Assembly (NCBI GenBank): GCA_024639165.1
Contig: JAHEIX010000008.1
Coordinates: 34,640 to 98,639, forward strand
Length of the DNA: 64,000 nucleotides
Direction: 5' to 3'
Origin: UBA7446 sp024639165
GTDB lineage: Bacteria > Bacteroidota > Bacteroidia > Flavobacteriales > Flavobacteriaceae
The notes under the pieces are model-generated. The model did not search any database. It saw nothing but the letters and a program-made list of their open reading frames with translations, and had not been told where the DNA came from. Made by a program: the position numbers and the translations under genes. Every line of letters begins with the position of its first letter. Positions within the stretch are counted from its first letter, which is position 1. Shown here piece after piece: positions 35,223-43,808 of this stretch.

Positions 35223-36449
35223 ATGGAGGAAGAATTGAATTGTTCTTTTTGTGGACGTAAAAAAGCCGAGACCAAACTTTTGGTCGCAGGACTAAATGCG
35301 CACATATGCGAACGCTGTGTTGACCAAGCGGTTGGCATTATTCAAGAAGAAACCACGCATACTGAAAACACGCCAAACAAAGCGGAGTTTTTACTTAAAA
35401 AACCCAAGCAAATTAAAGCCTTTTTGGACGATTATGTCATTGGGCAGGAGCAAGCCAAAAAAGTACTTTCTGTTGCGGTATACAACCACTACAAACGACT
35501 CAATCAAAACGTTGATAACGACGTAGAAATTGAAAAAAGTAATATCATTATTGCTGGCCGTACAGGAACGGGCAAAACGCTACTGGCCAAGACCATTGCC
35601 AAGATGCTGCAAGTGCCTATTGCCATTGTAGACGCAACCGTACTTACTGAAGCAGGTTATGTGGGTGAAGATGTAGAAAGCATTTTAACACGACTGCTAC
35701 AAGCTGCCGATTACGATCAGCAGAAAGCGGAGCGTGGTATTGTTTTTATTGATGAGATTGATAAGATTGCTCGTAAAAGCGACAACCCTTCCATCACTCG
35801 TGATGTTTCTGGAGAGGGAGTTCAGCAAGCGCTTTTAAAATTACTTGAAGGGACTGTGGTTAACGTACCACCCAAAGGTGGCCGCAAGCATCCCGATCAA
35901 AAGTTTGTCGAAATCAATACCGAGCACATATTGTTTATTGCTGGAGGGGCATTTGATGGAGTTGAACGCCATATTGCCAAGCGCATGAATATGCAAGCGG
36001 TAGGTTACAGCACTGCTGCCAAGCGCAAATCGGTTACAGAAGAGGACTTGCTGGCACATATCACACCATCAGACCTCAAGGACTTTGGACTGATTCCTGA
36101 AATTATTGGACGTCTTCCAGTGCTTACCCACATGAATCCATTGGATGAGAAAGCGCTGCGAGAAATATTAACGGCACCTAAAAATGCATTGGTAAAGCAG
36201 TACCAACATCTCTTTGATTTGGATGGAGTTGCGTTGACTTTTACGCCAACAGCCTTGGACTTTATTGTGGAGCAAGCGGTACAGTATGCCTTAGGCGCAA
36301 GAGGACTGCGTTCCTTGTGTGAGGCCATCCTTACGGATGCCATGTATGAACTTCCCAGCACCAACACTACTGAGTTGAAAATTACCAAAAGCTATGCCGA
36401 AAATAAATTGAGCGTTGTTCAACTCAGCCAGCTTAAGGCAGCTTCTTAA
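35223..36449 (+). CDS. clpX: ATP-dependent Clp protease ATP-binding subunit ClpX
   Basis: A 408-residue AAA+ unfoldase. The N-terminal zinc-binding domain is CSFCGRKKAE...HICERC. Walker A is AGRTGTGKTLLAKT (Arg replaces the usual Pro), Walker B is GIVFIDEIDKIA, the pore loop is GYVGEDVE, the RKH loop is GGRKHPDQKF, and the sensor region is GLIPEIIGRLPVLTHM. It starts directly after the clpP stop codon, so the pair is translationally coupled. Confidence 0.97.
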   Translation: MEEELNCSFCGRKKAETKLLVAGLNAHICERCVDQAVGIIQEETTHTENTPNKAEFLLKKPKQIKAFLDDYVIGQEQAKKVLSVAVYNHYKRLNQNVDNDVEIEKSNIIIAGRTGTGKTLLAKTIAKMLQVPIAIVDATVLTEAGYVGEDVESILTRLLQAADYDQQKAERGIVFIDEIDKIARKSDNPSITRDVSGEGVQQALLKLLEGTVVNVPPKGGRKHPDQKFVEINTEHILFIAGGAFDGVERHIAKRMNMQAVGYSTAAKRKSVTEEDLLAHITPSDLKDFGLIPEIIGRLPVLTHMNPLDEKALREILTAPKNALVKQYQHLFDLDGVALTFTPTALDFIVEQAVQYALGARGLRSLCEAILTDAMYELPSTNTTELKITKSYAENKLSVVQLSQLKAAS

Positions 36450-36532
36450 CATAAAGCCACTTAGACTTTCCTCACACCAAAACTCCCCACGGGCATGCAG
36501 TTGTCTTTTAGTAAAAGCATTTAATCGCCAGA

Positions 36533-38044
36533 CTAAACTTGCCCCAGCAACTCATCCAAATACTCACGCGTGTTGGATAGTCGTGGCACCTTGTGCTGGC
36601 CTCCAATTTTCCCTTTTTGCTTGAGCCATTTGTAAAAGGTTTTAGGTTTGGCAATATGTAACTTAAGTGGCATAAGCGTTATGTTTTTATAGCGTTTGGC
36701 CTCGTAGTCCGAGTTTAGGGCTTGCAACTGCTTGTCCAAATCTTCGGCAAAGGCAGCAGCATCTTTTGGTGGTGTCTTAAATTCTATCAGCCACTCGTGC
36801 CCGCCCTTTTCGGAGCCTTCCATAAAAATGGGTGCAGCCGTATAATCCACCAATTGCACATGGTGGCGTTGGCATACCAACTCAAGTGCTTTGTTGGCAT
36901 TTTCAATCACCAGCTCCTCCCCGAATACATTGATAAAGTGTTTGGTTCTGCCCGTTATTTTGAAGCGATAAGGCGCAATGGAGGTAAAGCGAATGGTATC
37001 GCCAATATGATAACGCCACAGCCCCGCATTGGTAGAAATAATCACGGCATATTGGGTGCCGACCACTACGTCAGCTAATGGGATTACTTTTTCGTTTTGA
37101 GTGCCATAGGTTTTCATATCTATAAACTCATAGAAAATGCCATAGTCAAGCATCAGCAATAGCTCATCAGAATGCAGTTGGTCTTGCACCCCAAAAAAGC
37201 CCTCTGATGCATTGTATAGCTCAACATAGTGAATAGCATCACTTGGCAGTAGGGCTTTATACTGCTCCTTGTAGGGCATAAAGTTTACGCCCCCGTGAAA
37301 ATATACTTCCATATTAGGCCATACATCCAAAATGTTATCTCGTCCAGTTTCTGTCAAAACCTTTTGCAGCAGCACCAACATCCATGAAGGAACGCCTGCC
37401 ATACTCCGAATATCTTCTCTTAAAGTTTCATCTACGATAGCTTTCATCTTGGTTTCCCACTCCGCTATGAGGGATACTTTTTGGCTTGGAGCACTTACCA
37501 TTTCCGCCCAAAGGGGTAGATTATCGATCATAATAGCCGATAAATCGCCAAAATAAGAGTTGTTTTCTTCATAAATTTCTTTGCTGCCCCCCAAGCGCAA
37601 TGCCTTGCCTTGAAATACACTTGAATGTTCGTTGTTTTTGAAATAGAGACTCAGCATGTCTTTACCTCCCTTAAAGTGACAGTCTTCTAAAGATTCATTT
37701 GAGATAGGAATAAACTTGCTTTTGGCATTGGTCGTACCGCTCGATTTGGCGTACCATTTGATAGGGGTAGGCCAAAATATATTTTGCTCCCCTCGCCGTG
37801 AGCGTTCAATCATGGGTGCTATTTCTTCATAGGTGCGGACTGGAACTCGGTTGGCAAAGTCTTCATATTGGTGTATATCGGCAAAGCCATATTGCTTACC
37901 GACTTCTGTTTTTTTTGCCGTTTGCAGCAAGTTCGTCAGTTCATCACGCTGGACTTCGTTGGGATATTTGATGAAAAGCTCAATGTCATGAACCCTTTTT
38001 TTAAGAAGCCATGAAACAACGGTATGGAGTAGTGGTATTGCCAT
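36533..38044 (-). CDS. GH3-family acyl-adenylating protein
   Basis: A 503-residue member of the GH3 family, whose plant members join auxin or jasmonate to amino acids through acyl-adenylates. Visible motifs are the phosphate-binding loop YAKSSGTTNAKSKFIPIS (SSGTT), YNASEGFFGVQDQ (the YxxSE motif) and LWRYHIGDTIRFTS followed by KITGRTKHFINVFGEELV. Bacterial members are common in Bacteroidota but their substrates are largely unknown. It is monocistronic and divergent from the DUF2797 gene. Confidence 0.85.
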   Translation of the reverse strand: MAIPLLHTVVSWLLKKRVHDIELFIKYPNEVQRDELTNLLQTAKKTEVGKQYGFADIHQYEDFANRVPVRTYEEIAPMIERSRRGEQNIFWPTPIKWYAKSSGTTNAKSKFIPISNESLEDCHFKGGKDMLSLYFKNNEHSSVFQGKALRLGGSKEIYEENNSYFGDLSAIMIDNLPLWAEMVSAPSQKVSLIAEWETKMKAIVDETLREDIRSMAGVPSWMLVLLQKVLTETGRDNILDVWPNMEVYFHGGVNFMPYKEQYKALLPSDAIHYVELYNASEGFFGVQDQLHSDELLLMLDYGIFYEFIDMKTYGTQNEKVIPLADVVVGTQYAVIISTNAGLWRYHIGDTIRFTSIAPYRFKITGRTKHFINVFGEELVIENANKALELVCQRHHVQLVDYTAAPIFMEGSEKGGHEWLIEFKTPPKDAAAFAEDLDKQLQALNSDYEAKRYKNITLMPLKLHIAKPKTFYKWLKQKGKIGGQHKVPRLSNTREYLDELLGQV

Positions 38045-38076
38045 TTTGGGTATATTGCTGAACGAAAATACAAATT

Positions 38077-38865
38077 ATGTTTCAAGGTGTACTGACCAAA
38101 ATGCAAACGGAATATAAAAGCCCCGTAGACTACTACTTGGTCTTTAAAGATTCCTTTGTTCATGTCAACCGTTTTTTAGAAAAAGAAGTACATATTGTTT
38201 ACACAGGCACCCAGTGCCTCAATTGCTCACAGCCTAAAGAAATTTTCCGTCAGGGGTTTTGCAAGTCTTGTTTTTTTGAAACACCAAGTGCTGGAGAATG
38301 GATCATGAAACCAGAGCTCAGCAAAGCCCACTTGGGCATTGAAGATCGGGATTTGGCATACGAGCAAAAGGTGCAATTGCAACCTCACATTGTTTATTTT
38401 GCTGTTTCGAGTGGACTTAAAGTGGGCGTAACACGTGATACCCAAGTGCCTACGCGTTGGATTGACCAAGGGGCGCACCAAGCCCTTCCCATCGTGGAGG
38501 TCCCCAACCGCTATTTGGCAGGCATAACAGAAGTGACATTAAAAGCCTATTTTAATGATAAAACAAACTGGCGTATCATGCTACAAAACAAAGGAGAGGC
38601 TTTGGATTTGGTAGCCGAGCGAGCCGCCTGTATTGCCAAATTACCATCTGAAGTACAGCCTTATGTGGTGCAAGACGCGCCCATAGTTATTGACTTTCCC
38701 GTAGCTCGTTTTCCCGAAAAAGTGAAAAGCTTAAACCTTACCAAAACCCCTGAATACTCGGGCGTACTTAAGGGGATTAAAGGCCAGTATTGGATTTTTG
38801 AAGACGATACGGTTTGGAATGTACGGGGGCATGAAGGGCACGTAGTTGACCTTTCATTGCGCTAA
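38077..38865 (+). CDS. DUF2797 family zinc-ribbon protein
   Basis: A 262-residue protein. A central four-cysteine cluster (CLNCSQ and CKSCFF, about residues 49-67) suggests zinc binding. The core contains PHIVYFAVSSGLKVGVTRDTQ and PTRWIDQGAHQALPI, which resemble the GIY-YIG-like fold proposed for DUF2797, but no nuclease residues can be firmly assigned. The C-terminus has GVLKGIKGQYWIFEDD. The start may be 38077 or the next ATG at 38101. The 3' end overlaps a convergent pseudouridine synthase by 4 bp. Confidence 0.8.
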   Translation: MFQGVLTKMQTEYKSPVDYYLVFKDSFVHVNRFLEKEVHIVYTGTQCLNCSQPKEIFRQGFCKSCFFETPSAGEWIMKPELSKAHLGIEDRDLAYEQKVQLQPHIVYFAVSSGLKVGVTRDTQVPTRWIDQGAHQALPIVEVPNRYLAGITEVTLKAYFNDKTNWRIMLQNKGEALDLVAERAACIAKLPSEVQPYVVQDAPIVIDFPVARFPEKVKSLNLTKTPEYSGVLKGIKGQYWIFEDDTVWNVRGHEGHVVDLSLR

Positions 38866-39587
38866 CCATCATAGGTTTTTTTTGATGCTGCAATCAGTCG
38901 GTTGATTTCCGCCAACTCTTTGGTGGTCAGGTCGCGCCACTTTCCCTTGCCAATGTCTAGGGTTACGTTCATGATACGCACTCTTTTTAGGCGTACCACA
39001 TGGTAGCCCAAATACTCACACATACGTCTGATTTGTCTATTAAGCCCTTGGGTGAGGATGATGCGAAATTCACGCTCATGTGTTTGCTTAACCACACAAG
39101 GCCTTGTGACCGTATCAAGTATGGGAACGCCTTTGCCCATTTTGTCTACAAAGCTTTTGGTGATGGGTTTGTTAACCGTCACCACATATTCCTTTTCGTG
39201 GTTGTTGCGGGCACGTAAGATTTTGTTGACGATATCACCGTCATTGGTTAAAAAAATAAGTCCTTCCGAGGGTTTGTCCAAACGCCCAATGGGGAATATA
39301 CGGCTTGGGTAATTTATGTAGTCAATGATGTTGTCTTTTTCCACTTTGGTGTCTGTGGTACAAACAATGCCCACAGGCTTATTAAAAGCAATATAGACTG
39401 GCTTTTCCGTCTTTTTACCCACCTGTTCGCCGTCAACGGCTACTTGATCTTGGGGACTTACTTTCATGCCCATTTCTACGGGCTTTCCATTAACGGTAAT
39501 GCGCCCTTGCTCAATCAGTTTGTCTGCAGCGCGGCGGGAGCAAAAACCAATCTCACTTAGGTATTTATTAATGCGAACAGCTTCCAT
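38862..39587 (-). CDS. rluF: RluF/RsuA-family pseudouridine synthase
   Basis: A 241-residue enzyme that isomerises uridine in 23S rRNA (RluF branch) or a related RNA. An S4 RNA-binding domain occupies about residues 4-60 (INKYLSEIGFCSRRAADKLI). The catalytic Asp is in FPIGRLDKPSEGLIFLTNDG, and GLNRQIRRMCEYLGYHVVRL follows. RluF and RluB cannot be separated with certainty from sequence alone. It is the last gene of a sppA, transporter, rluF run, starting 1 bp after the transporter stop. Confidence 0.87.
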   Translation of the reverse strand: MEAVRINKYLSEIGFCSRRAADKLIEQGRITVNGKPVEMGMKVSPQDQVAVDGEQVGKKTEKPVYIAFNKPVGIVCTTDTKVEKDNIIDYINYPSRIFPIGRLDKPSEGLIFLTNDGDIVNKILRARNNHEKEYVVTVNKPITKSFVDKMGKGVPILDTVTRPCVVKQTHEREFRIILTQGLNRQIRRMCEYLGYHVVRLKRVRIMNVTLDIGKGKWRDLTTKELAEINRLIAASKKTYDG

Positions 39588-39588
39588 A

Positions 39589-40284
39589 TCAATCCAGATG
39601 AATTTCTTCCCCTACTTTAAGGTCAAAACGACGACGAATCAGCCAAACGAAAAAGTACAAGAAAGGGGTATCTATGGCGGCTACTAAAATTTTAAAAATT
39701 ATACTAGACACCACCAATCCCCAAAACAGTTCCCAGGGCAATACTTGAAACGAACACAAAAACAAAATAACTGTTGTGGAATCTATAATTTGCGAACTAA
39801 AGGTGGAGAAGTTATTGCGCAGCCATAAATGTTTGCCTTGGGTAAGGTTCTTCCAATAGTGATAGATGCGAATGTCTACAAATTGTGCTGATAGATAGGC
39901 TATCATAGAAGCCAACACCGCCAAGGGCGATAGGGCAAATACCTTGTGGAACGTCGCATCGTCTATGGGAGAACTATCAATGGCCGGCACAACCCCAGCT
40001 AACAATAGAATCCCAATCGAAAAAAAGGACGCAAATATGCCAGCCACTACTACTTGATTGGCACTTTTCTTGCCAAAAATTTCAGAAATAATATCTGTAA
40101 TTAAAAAGGTGATAGGATAGGGCAGTATGCCTACAGATAATTCAAAAATGGGCATCCCAAATACTTCCCAGTCAAAAGGACGCCAATAAAAAAACTTCTG
40201 AAAAATCAGATTAGACACCACCAATGAGGTGATGAATAAGGCGGCCAAATATAAATAAAGCTTTCGTGCAGCTGGCCTATGCAT
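39589..40284 (-). CDS. Queuosine precursor transporter (YhhQ/VUT family)
   Basis: A 231-residue integral membrane protein with about six to seven helices. The VUT/YhhQ signature is visible in SVGILPYPITFLITDIISEIFGKK and in RNNFSTFSSQIIDSTTVILF. The family imports 7-cyano-7-deazaguanine-type queuosine precursors. It abuts both neighbours (sppA stop immediately before, rluF 1 bp after), so all three are cotranscribed. Confidence 0.88.
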   Translation of the reverse strand: MHRPAARKLYLYLAALFITSLVVSNLIFQKFFYWRPFDWEVFGMPIFELSVGILPYPITFLITDIISEIFGKKSANQVVVAGIFASFFSIGILLLAGVVPAIDSSPIDDATFHKVFALSPLAVLASMIAYLSAQFVDIRIYHYWKNLTQGKHLWLRNNFSTFSSQIIDSTTVILFLCSFQVLPWELFWGLVVSSIIFKILVAAIDTPFLYFFVWLIRRRFDLKVGEEIHLD

Positions 40285-42039
40285 CTAGTTCACATTTAGT
40301 GTGTAGGGTAGGCGTGTTTGTAATTGATTTGCAGGGTTTTCTAAGGCTTCTATCCCCTGGATCCACAGGGAAATTTCAGGAGGCAATTGGGTTCTTAATT
40401 TCCCAAAAGGCCCGCCAAGAAGTCCTTCTAATATACTTTCTAAATCATCGTCAAATTTAGGATAGGTGGTTAGTCTGTAGTCTTCGATTTCGGCTAGTGC
40501 AGCTGCTCGTTCCAAGGCAAGGTCAAGACCACCAAGATGATCTACCAGCCCAATGGCTTTGGCTTCAATCCCAGACCATACCCGGCCTTGTGCAATTTTA
40601 TGTACTTCGTCTTTGGTCATACTTCGACCTTCGGCAACACGCGTTAAAAAAGTCTGGTATACTTGATTGATGCCCGCTTTGATTTCGTTTCTTGTACTGT
40701 TAGGCAAAGGTTCAAAAGGGGAGTACTGCAGTGCTTGTTTGTTGGTGACTACTTGCTCTGCATTGATACCCCAACGTTTTGATAAACGATTGACATTGGG
40801 CAACACCCCCCAAACACCAATAGACCCTGTAATGGTCGTGGGCTCGGCAACAATTTCGTGCGCATTTGCGGCGATATAGTAACCTCCCGAAGCCGCAACA
40901 TTACCCATAGAAACCACTACTTTTTTGGTTTTTCTTAGATGCTCTATTTCTTCCCAAATAAGCTCAGAAGCCAATGCACTTCCTCCAGGGGAATTAATGC
41001 GTAGGACTACGGCCTTAATATTTTTCTTTTTACCGATTTTCTTTAGGGCTTTTATCATTTTTTCTTGCCCTATCATTTCAGCTCCACCCTCGCCGTAAAT
41101 AATTTCACCTTGTGCATATAGCACAGCAATGCGGTTAGCTCCTTTTCCTTTTTTGCGTCCAGCTACAGCCATATAGTCAGCAAAATTGGTTGTCTCAACC
41201 TCGTATGTGTCAAAACGCGATGCTAGCTTTTCTTTATAACTTCGTCTTGTAGCAGTTCCGTCTATAAGTGCAGCTGCCATAGCTTTTTGAGCATTTCCAC
41301 CTGCTAGGTCATCTGCATGTTTGTCAAGTTCTTTTTTACCAAGCGCACGACTTGTAGCGATATCTGCTAGTAATGTACCCCATATATCATCAAGGAATGA
41401 CTGAATTTGAGTGCGGTTTTCTTTACTCATATAGTCATCTAGGTAGGGTTCAACAGCACTTTTGTATTTTCCGTTTCGAATAACTTCCATGCGAATTCCT
41501 GACTTTTCTTGAGCAGATTTATAGTATAGAATTTCAGCGCTTAACCCACGTAAATCAATAGCTCCTTCAGGATGAACAAATATTGAGTCAGCAACAGTTG
41601 CGAGGTAATAATCTAATTGGCTGTAGTAGTCTGCGTAGGCATAAATAAACTTACCACTTTCTTTAAAGGCTGTTAGCGCTTTTCTAAGGGTATGCATATT
41701 TGAAATCCCCCCTAATGCAGATATATTTTCGATGCTTATTCCCGCCACAAGATCGTCTTCAGCTGCATTTTCAATCGCAGGAATGATGGTGTTTAATCCA
41801 TAGGCCTCAGGTTCTATTTCCAAGGCACTTGCAAAAGAAAAGCTTTGTGGCTCTCGGTCTTGAACAGGACGATTCATGTCAAGCACTAATACTGTATTTT
41901 CTTTTAATTCAACGGCTTTACCTTCTTCATCCATAAGGGCAACGGATCCTGCGAAAAAGACAAGCATAAACACAAAAAGAAGCCCAATAGCTATAAAGGT
42001 CCCAAGGGCTGAACTGATAAGATTTTTAAAGAAACTCAT
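40285..42039 (-). CDS. sppA: Signal peptide peptidase SppA (67K type)
   Basis: A 584-residue membrane-anchored Ser-Lys protease that degrades released signal peptides. One N-terminal membrane segment (about 7-30). Tandem ClpP-like halves: the N-terminal half contributes the Lys (near NGKYKSAVEPYLDDYMS) and the C-terminal half the Ser (VVSMGNVAASGGYYIAANA). INSPGGSALASELIWEE is the substrate strand. First gene of a three-gene run. Confidence 0.94.
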   Translation of the reverse strand: MSFFKNLISSALGTFIAIGLLFVFMLVFFAGSVALMDEEGKAVELKENTVLVLDMNRPVQDREPQSFSFASALEIEPEAYGLNTIIPAIENAAEDDLVAGISIENISALGGISNMHTLRKALTAFKESGKFIYAYADYYSQLDYYLATVADSIFVHPEGAIDLRGLSAEILYYKSAQEKSGIRMEVIRNGKYKSAVEPYLDDYMSKENRTQIQSFLDDIWGTLLADIATSRALGKKELDKHADDLAGGNAQKAMAAALIDGTATRRSYKEKLASRFDTYEVETTNFADYMAVAGRKKGKGANRIAVLYAQGEIIYGEGGAEMIGQEKMIKALKKIGKKKNIKAVVLRINSPGGSALASELIWEEIEHLRKTKKVVVSMGNVAASGGYYIAANAHEIVAEPTTITGSIGVWGVLPNVNRLSKRWGINAEQVVTNKQALQYSPFEPLPNSTRNEIKAGINQVYQTFLTRVAEGRSMTKDEVHKIAQGRVWSGIEAKAIGLVDHLGGLDLALERAAALAEIEDYRLTTYPKFDDDLESILEGLLGGPFGKLRTQLPPEISLWIQGIEALENPANQLQTRLPYTLNVN

Positions 42040-42058
42040 AATTAAAGTAGTATATGTT

Positions 42059-42066
42059 CAAAGATA
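42059..42066 (-). promoter_or_regulatory. Bacteroidota -7 box for sppA
   Basis: Minus-strand TATCTTTG, exact TAnnTTTG, 19 bp before the sppA ATG. Confidence 0.5.
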
Positions 42067-42100
42067 CGGCTTTCCCAATTCTTTTCATCATTTTTGCTAT

Positions 42101-43267
42101 ATGTCAATTGTTTACATTTCTATTGGGAGTAATATGGGCGATCGCTTTGGCTATTTGCAGCAGGGTGTAGATGCAGCCTCAGCTTTGGGCGATATTGTAG
42201 GACTTTCCTCGGTTGTAGAAACCCCTGCCCTTGGTTTTGAAGGCAACCTCTTTTTAAACGCCTGCTTTGCTGTAGAAACAGCACTCGCTCCTGCTGTGGT
42301 TATGCAAAAGCTTCTCGAAATTGAGCAGTCACATGGAAGGTCTCGTAAGCCAGGACAAGGCTATCAAAGCCGAACCTTGGATTTGGATATGATTTTTTAC
42401 GACGATTTTGAAATAGATACGCCACAACTCAAAGTGCCGCACCCCGCTATGGCACAAAGACGATTTGTGTTACAGCCGCTATCTGAAATTGCGCCCAACA
42501 AGCAGCATCCGATTTACCAAAAATCAACTCAAGCGCTGCTGGAAGCATGTGAAGATAACACACCGCTCAGCCTTCACGAGATGCAACTGCGTCACCCCAT
42601 TTATGCGCCACTAAGTTCGCATACGTTTATCTGTGTGGAAGGAATTATTGGGTGTGGAAAAACTACCTTAGCAAAAATGTTGGCGCAAAAATTGGGTTAT
42701 AAAACCATTGAGGAGCGATTTGCGGAAAACCCATTCTTACCCAAATTTTATAGGAATCCAAAACGGTATGCCTTCCCGTTGGAATTGTCGTTTCTTGCCG
42801 ATCGATTTAACCAAATAAATGACGAATCTGAACAACTGGATTTGTTTCAGTCAGGGGTTGTGGCAGACTACCACATGAGCAAGTCGCTGGTATTTGCCCA
42901 AAACACCCTAAACGAAGACGAGTATCCTCTTTTTCATCAATTGTATGCGTTGATGTCTAAGAGCGCTAACCAGCCCACCCTTTGCATATACCTTCGTCAA
43001 ACACCTGAGCAAGCCCAGGCCAATATTAAAAAAAGAGGGAGAAGCTATGAACAAAATATCGGAACAGATTATTTGGAAAAATTAGCCAAAGGATACGATC
43101 AGCACCTGCCGTTTTTACAACAACGCTTGCAAGTAGTATCGGTAGATATTAGAGATATGGATTTTGTATTAAACCCCGACGACATGACTCAATTATTAGG
43201 CAATATCAATGCGCAGCTGGACGCAGCTGGACAAAAAAATGCCACAATACCACTCCGGCAGAAGTAG
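42101..43267 (+). CDS. FolK-deoxynucleoside kinase fusion
   Basis: A 388-residue fusion from the ATG at 42101; a longer open frame into sppA is not real. Residues about 1-150 are HPPK (FolK), which pyrophosphorylates 6-hydroxymethyl-dihydropterin for folate: YISIGSNMGDRFGYLQQGV, SRKPGQGYQSRTLDLDMIFY and VPHPAMAQRRFVLQPLSEI. Residues about 175-375 are a deoxynucleoside kinase: P-loop VEGIIGCGKTTLAK, ENPFLPKFYRNPKRYAFPLE, and the lid region QANIKKRGRSYEQNI. This fusion recurs in Bacteroidota. A 10-bp tandem duplication lies in its last codons (43213-43232). It overlaps the convergent trmH-like gene by 62 bp. Confidence 0.9.
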   Translation: MSIVYISIGSNMGDRFGYLQQGVDAASALGDIVGLSSVVETPALGFEGNLFLNACFAVETALAPAVVMQKLLEIEQSHGRSRKPGQGYQSRTLDLDMIFYDDFEIDTPQLKVPHPAMAQRRFVLQPLSEIAPNKQHPIYQKSTQALLEACEDNTPLSLHEMQLRHPIYAPLSSHTFICVEGIIGCGKTTLAKMLAQKLGYKTIEERFAENPFLPKFYRNPKRYAFPLELSFLADRFNQINDESEQLDLFQSGVVADYHMSKSLVFAQNTLNEDEYPLFHQLYALMSKSANQPTLCIYLRQTPEQAQANIKKRGRSYEQNIGTDYLEKLAKGYDQHLPFLQQRLQVVSVDIRDMDFVLNPDDMTQLLGNINAQLDAAGQKNATIPLRQK

Positions 43268-43745
43268 CCACATTTAAAGAGTGTTTAGTCCCTAATTGCG
43301 GAATCTCAATTGCCGCACCACAAGCATTAATCACTTCTTGCGAAACCCCCTGCACTTCGTTGCCAATAACCAACACCAGTGTTTGATCTGGCACCGCAGT
43401 TACTTGGTCCAAAAATACTGCGCCTTTGACTTGTTCAACGGCAAAGCAGTTGGCGCCAGCCTCACGTAGCTTACCCACCACGTCTGCAGCAGAAGCCTCT
43501 TGTCGCCAAGCAACACTTTCCGTAGCGCCCAATGCCGTTTTGTGAATGTCTTTGTGTGGTGGAGTAGGTGTGATGCCACAGAGTATTATTTCTGCAATAC
43601 GAAAAGCATCGGCAGTACGGAAAATAGCACCTACATTATTTCGGCTTCGGATGTTGTCGAGCACCAATACAATATTAGTTTTTTGGGCCGCTTTAAAAGC
43701 GGTTGTGCTCAATCTGTTGAGCTCTTCCATGGTCCATTTTCGCAT
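43206..43745 (-). CDS. SpoU/TrmH-family RNA 2'-O-methyltransferase
   Basis: A 179-residue SPOUT (knotted) methyltransferase acting on tRNA or rRNA ribose. Motif 1 is NIRSRNNVGAIFRTADAF, motif 2 VLVIGNEVQGVSQEV, and motif 3 IPQLGTKHSLNVATSAGVVL. The short length without an N-terminal domain fits TrmH or TrmL-like enzymes; the RNA target is not determined. Its 3' end overlaps the folK-dnk gene and includes the 10-bp tandem duplication. Confidence 0.88.
   Translation of the reverse strand: MRKWTMEELNRLSTTAFKAAQKTNIVLVLDNIRSRNNVGAIFRTADAFRIAEIILCGITPTPPHKDIHKTALGATESVAWRQEASAADVVGKLREAGANCFAVEQVKGAVFLDQVTAVPDQTLVLVIGNEVQGVSQEVINACGAAIEIPQLGTKHSLNVATSAGVVLWHFFVQLRPAAH
43213..43232. repeat. 10-bp perfect tandem duplication in overlapping 3' ends
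   Basis: GCAGCTGGAC occurs twice head-to-tail. Because 10 is not a multiple of three, the extra copy changes the final residues of both overlapping genes. Confidence 0.9.
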
Positions 43746-43749
43746 GTGT

Positions 43750-43757
43750 CAAAGGTA
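43750..43757 (-). promoter_or_regulatory. Bacteroidota -7 box for the trmH-like gene
   Basis: Minus-strand TACCTTTG, exact TAnnTTTG, 4 bp before the ATG. Confidence 0.4.
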
Positions 43758-43808
43758 GGGATTGTGTTTGGCTAAAAAATGTAAATTAGCCATAACTAAT
43801 ATTTCGCT

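Noticed and set aside
36450..36532. Possible terminator or small RNA between clpX and the GH3 gene
   Set aside because: No convincing stem plus T-run could be found in the 83-bp convergent gap.
41876..42100. 75-codon upstream extension of folK-dnk into sppA
   Set aside because: It is antisense to sppA, is low-complexity, and the HPPK fold starts cleanly at the ATG at 42101.
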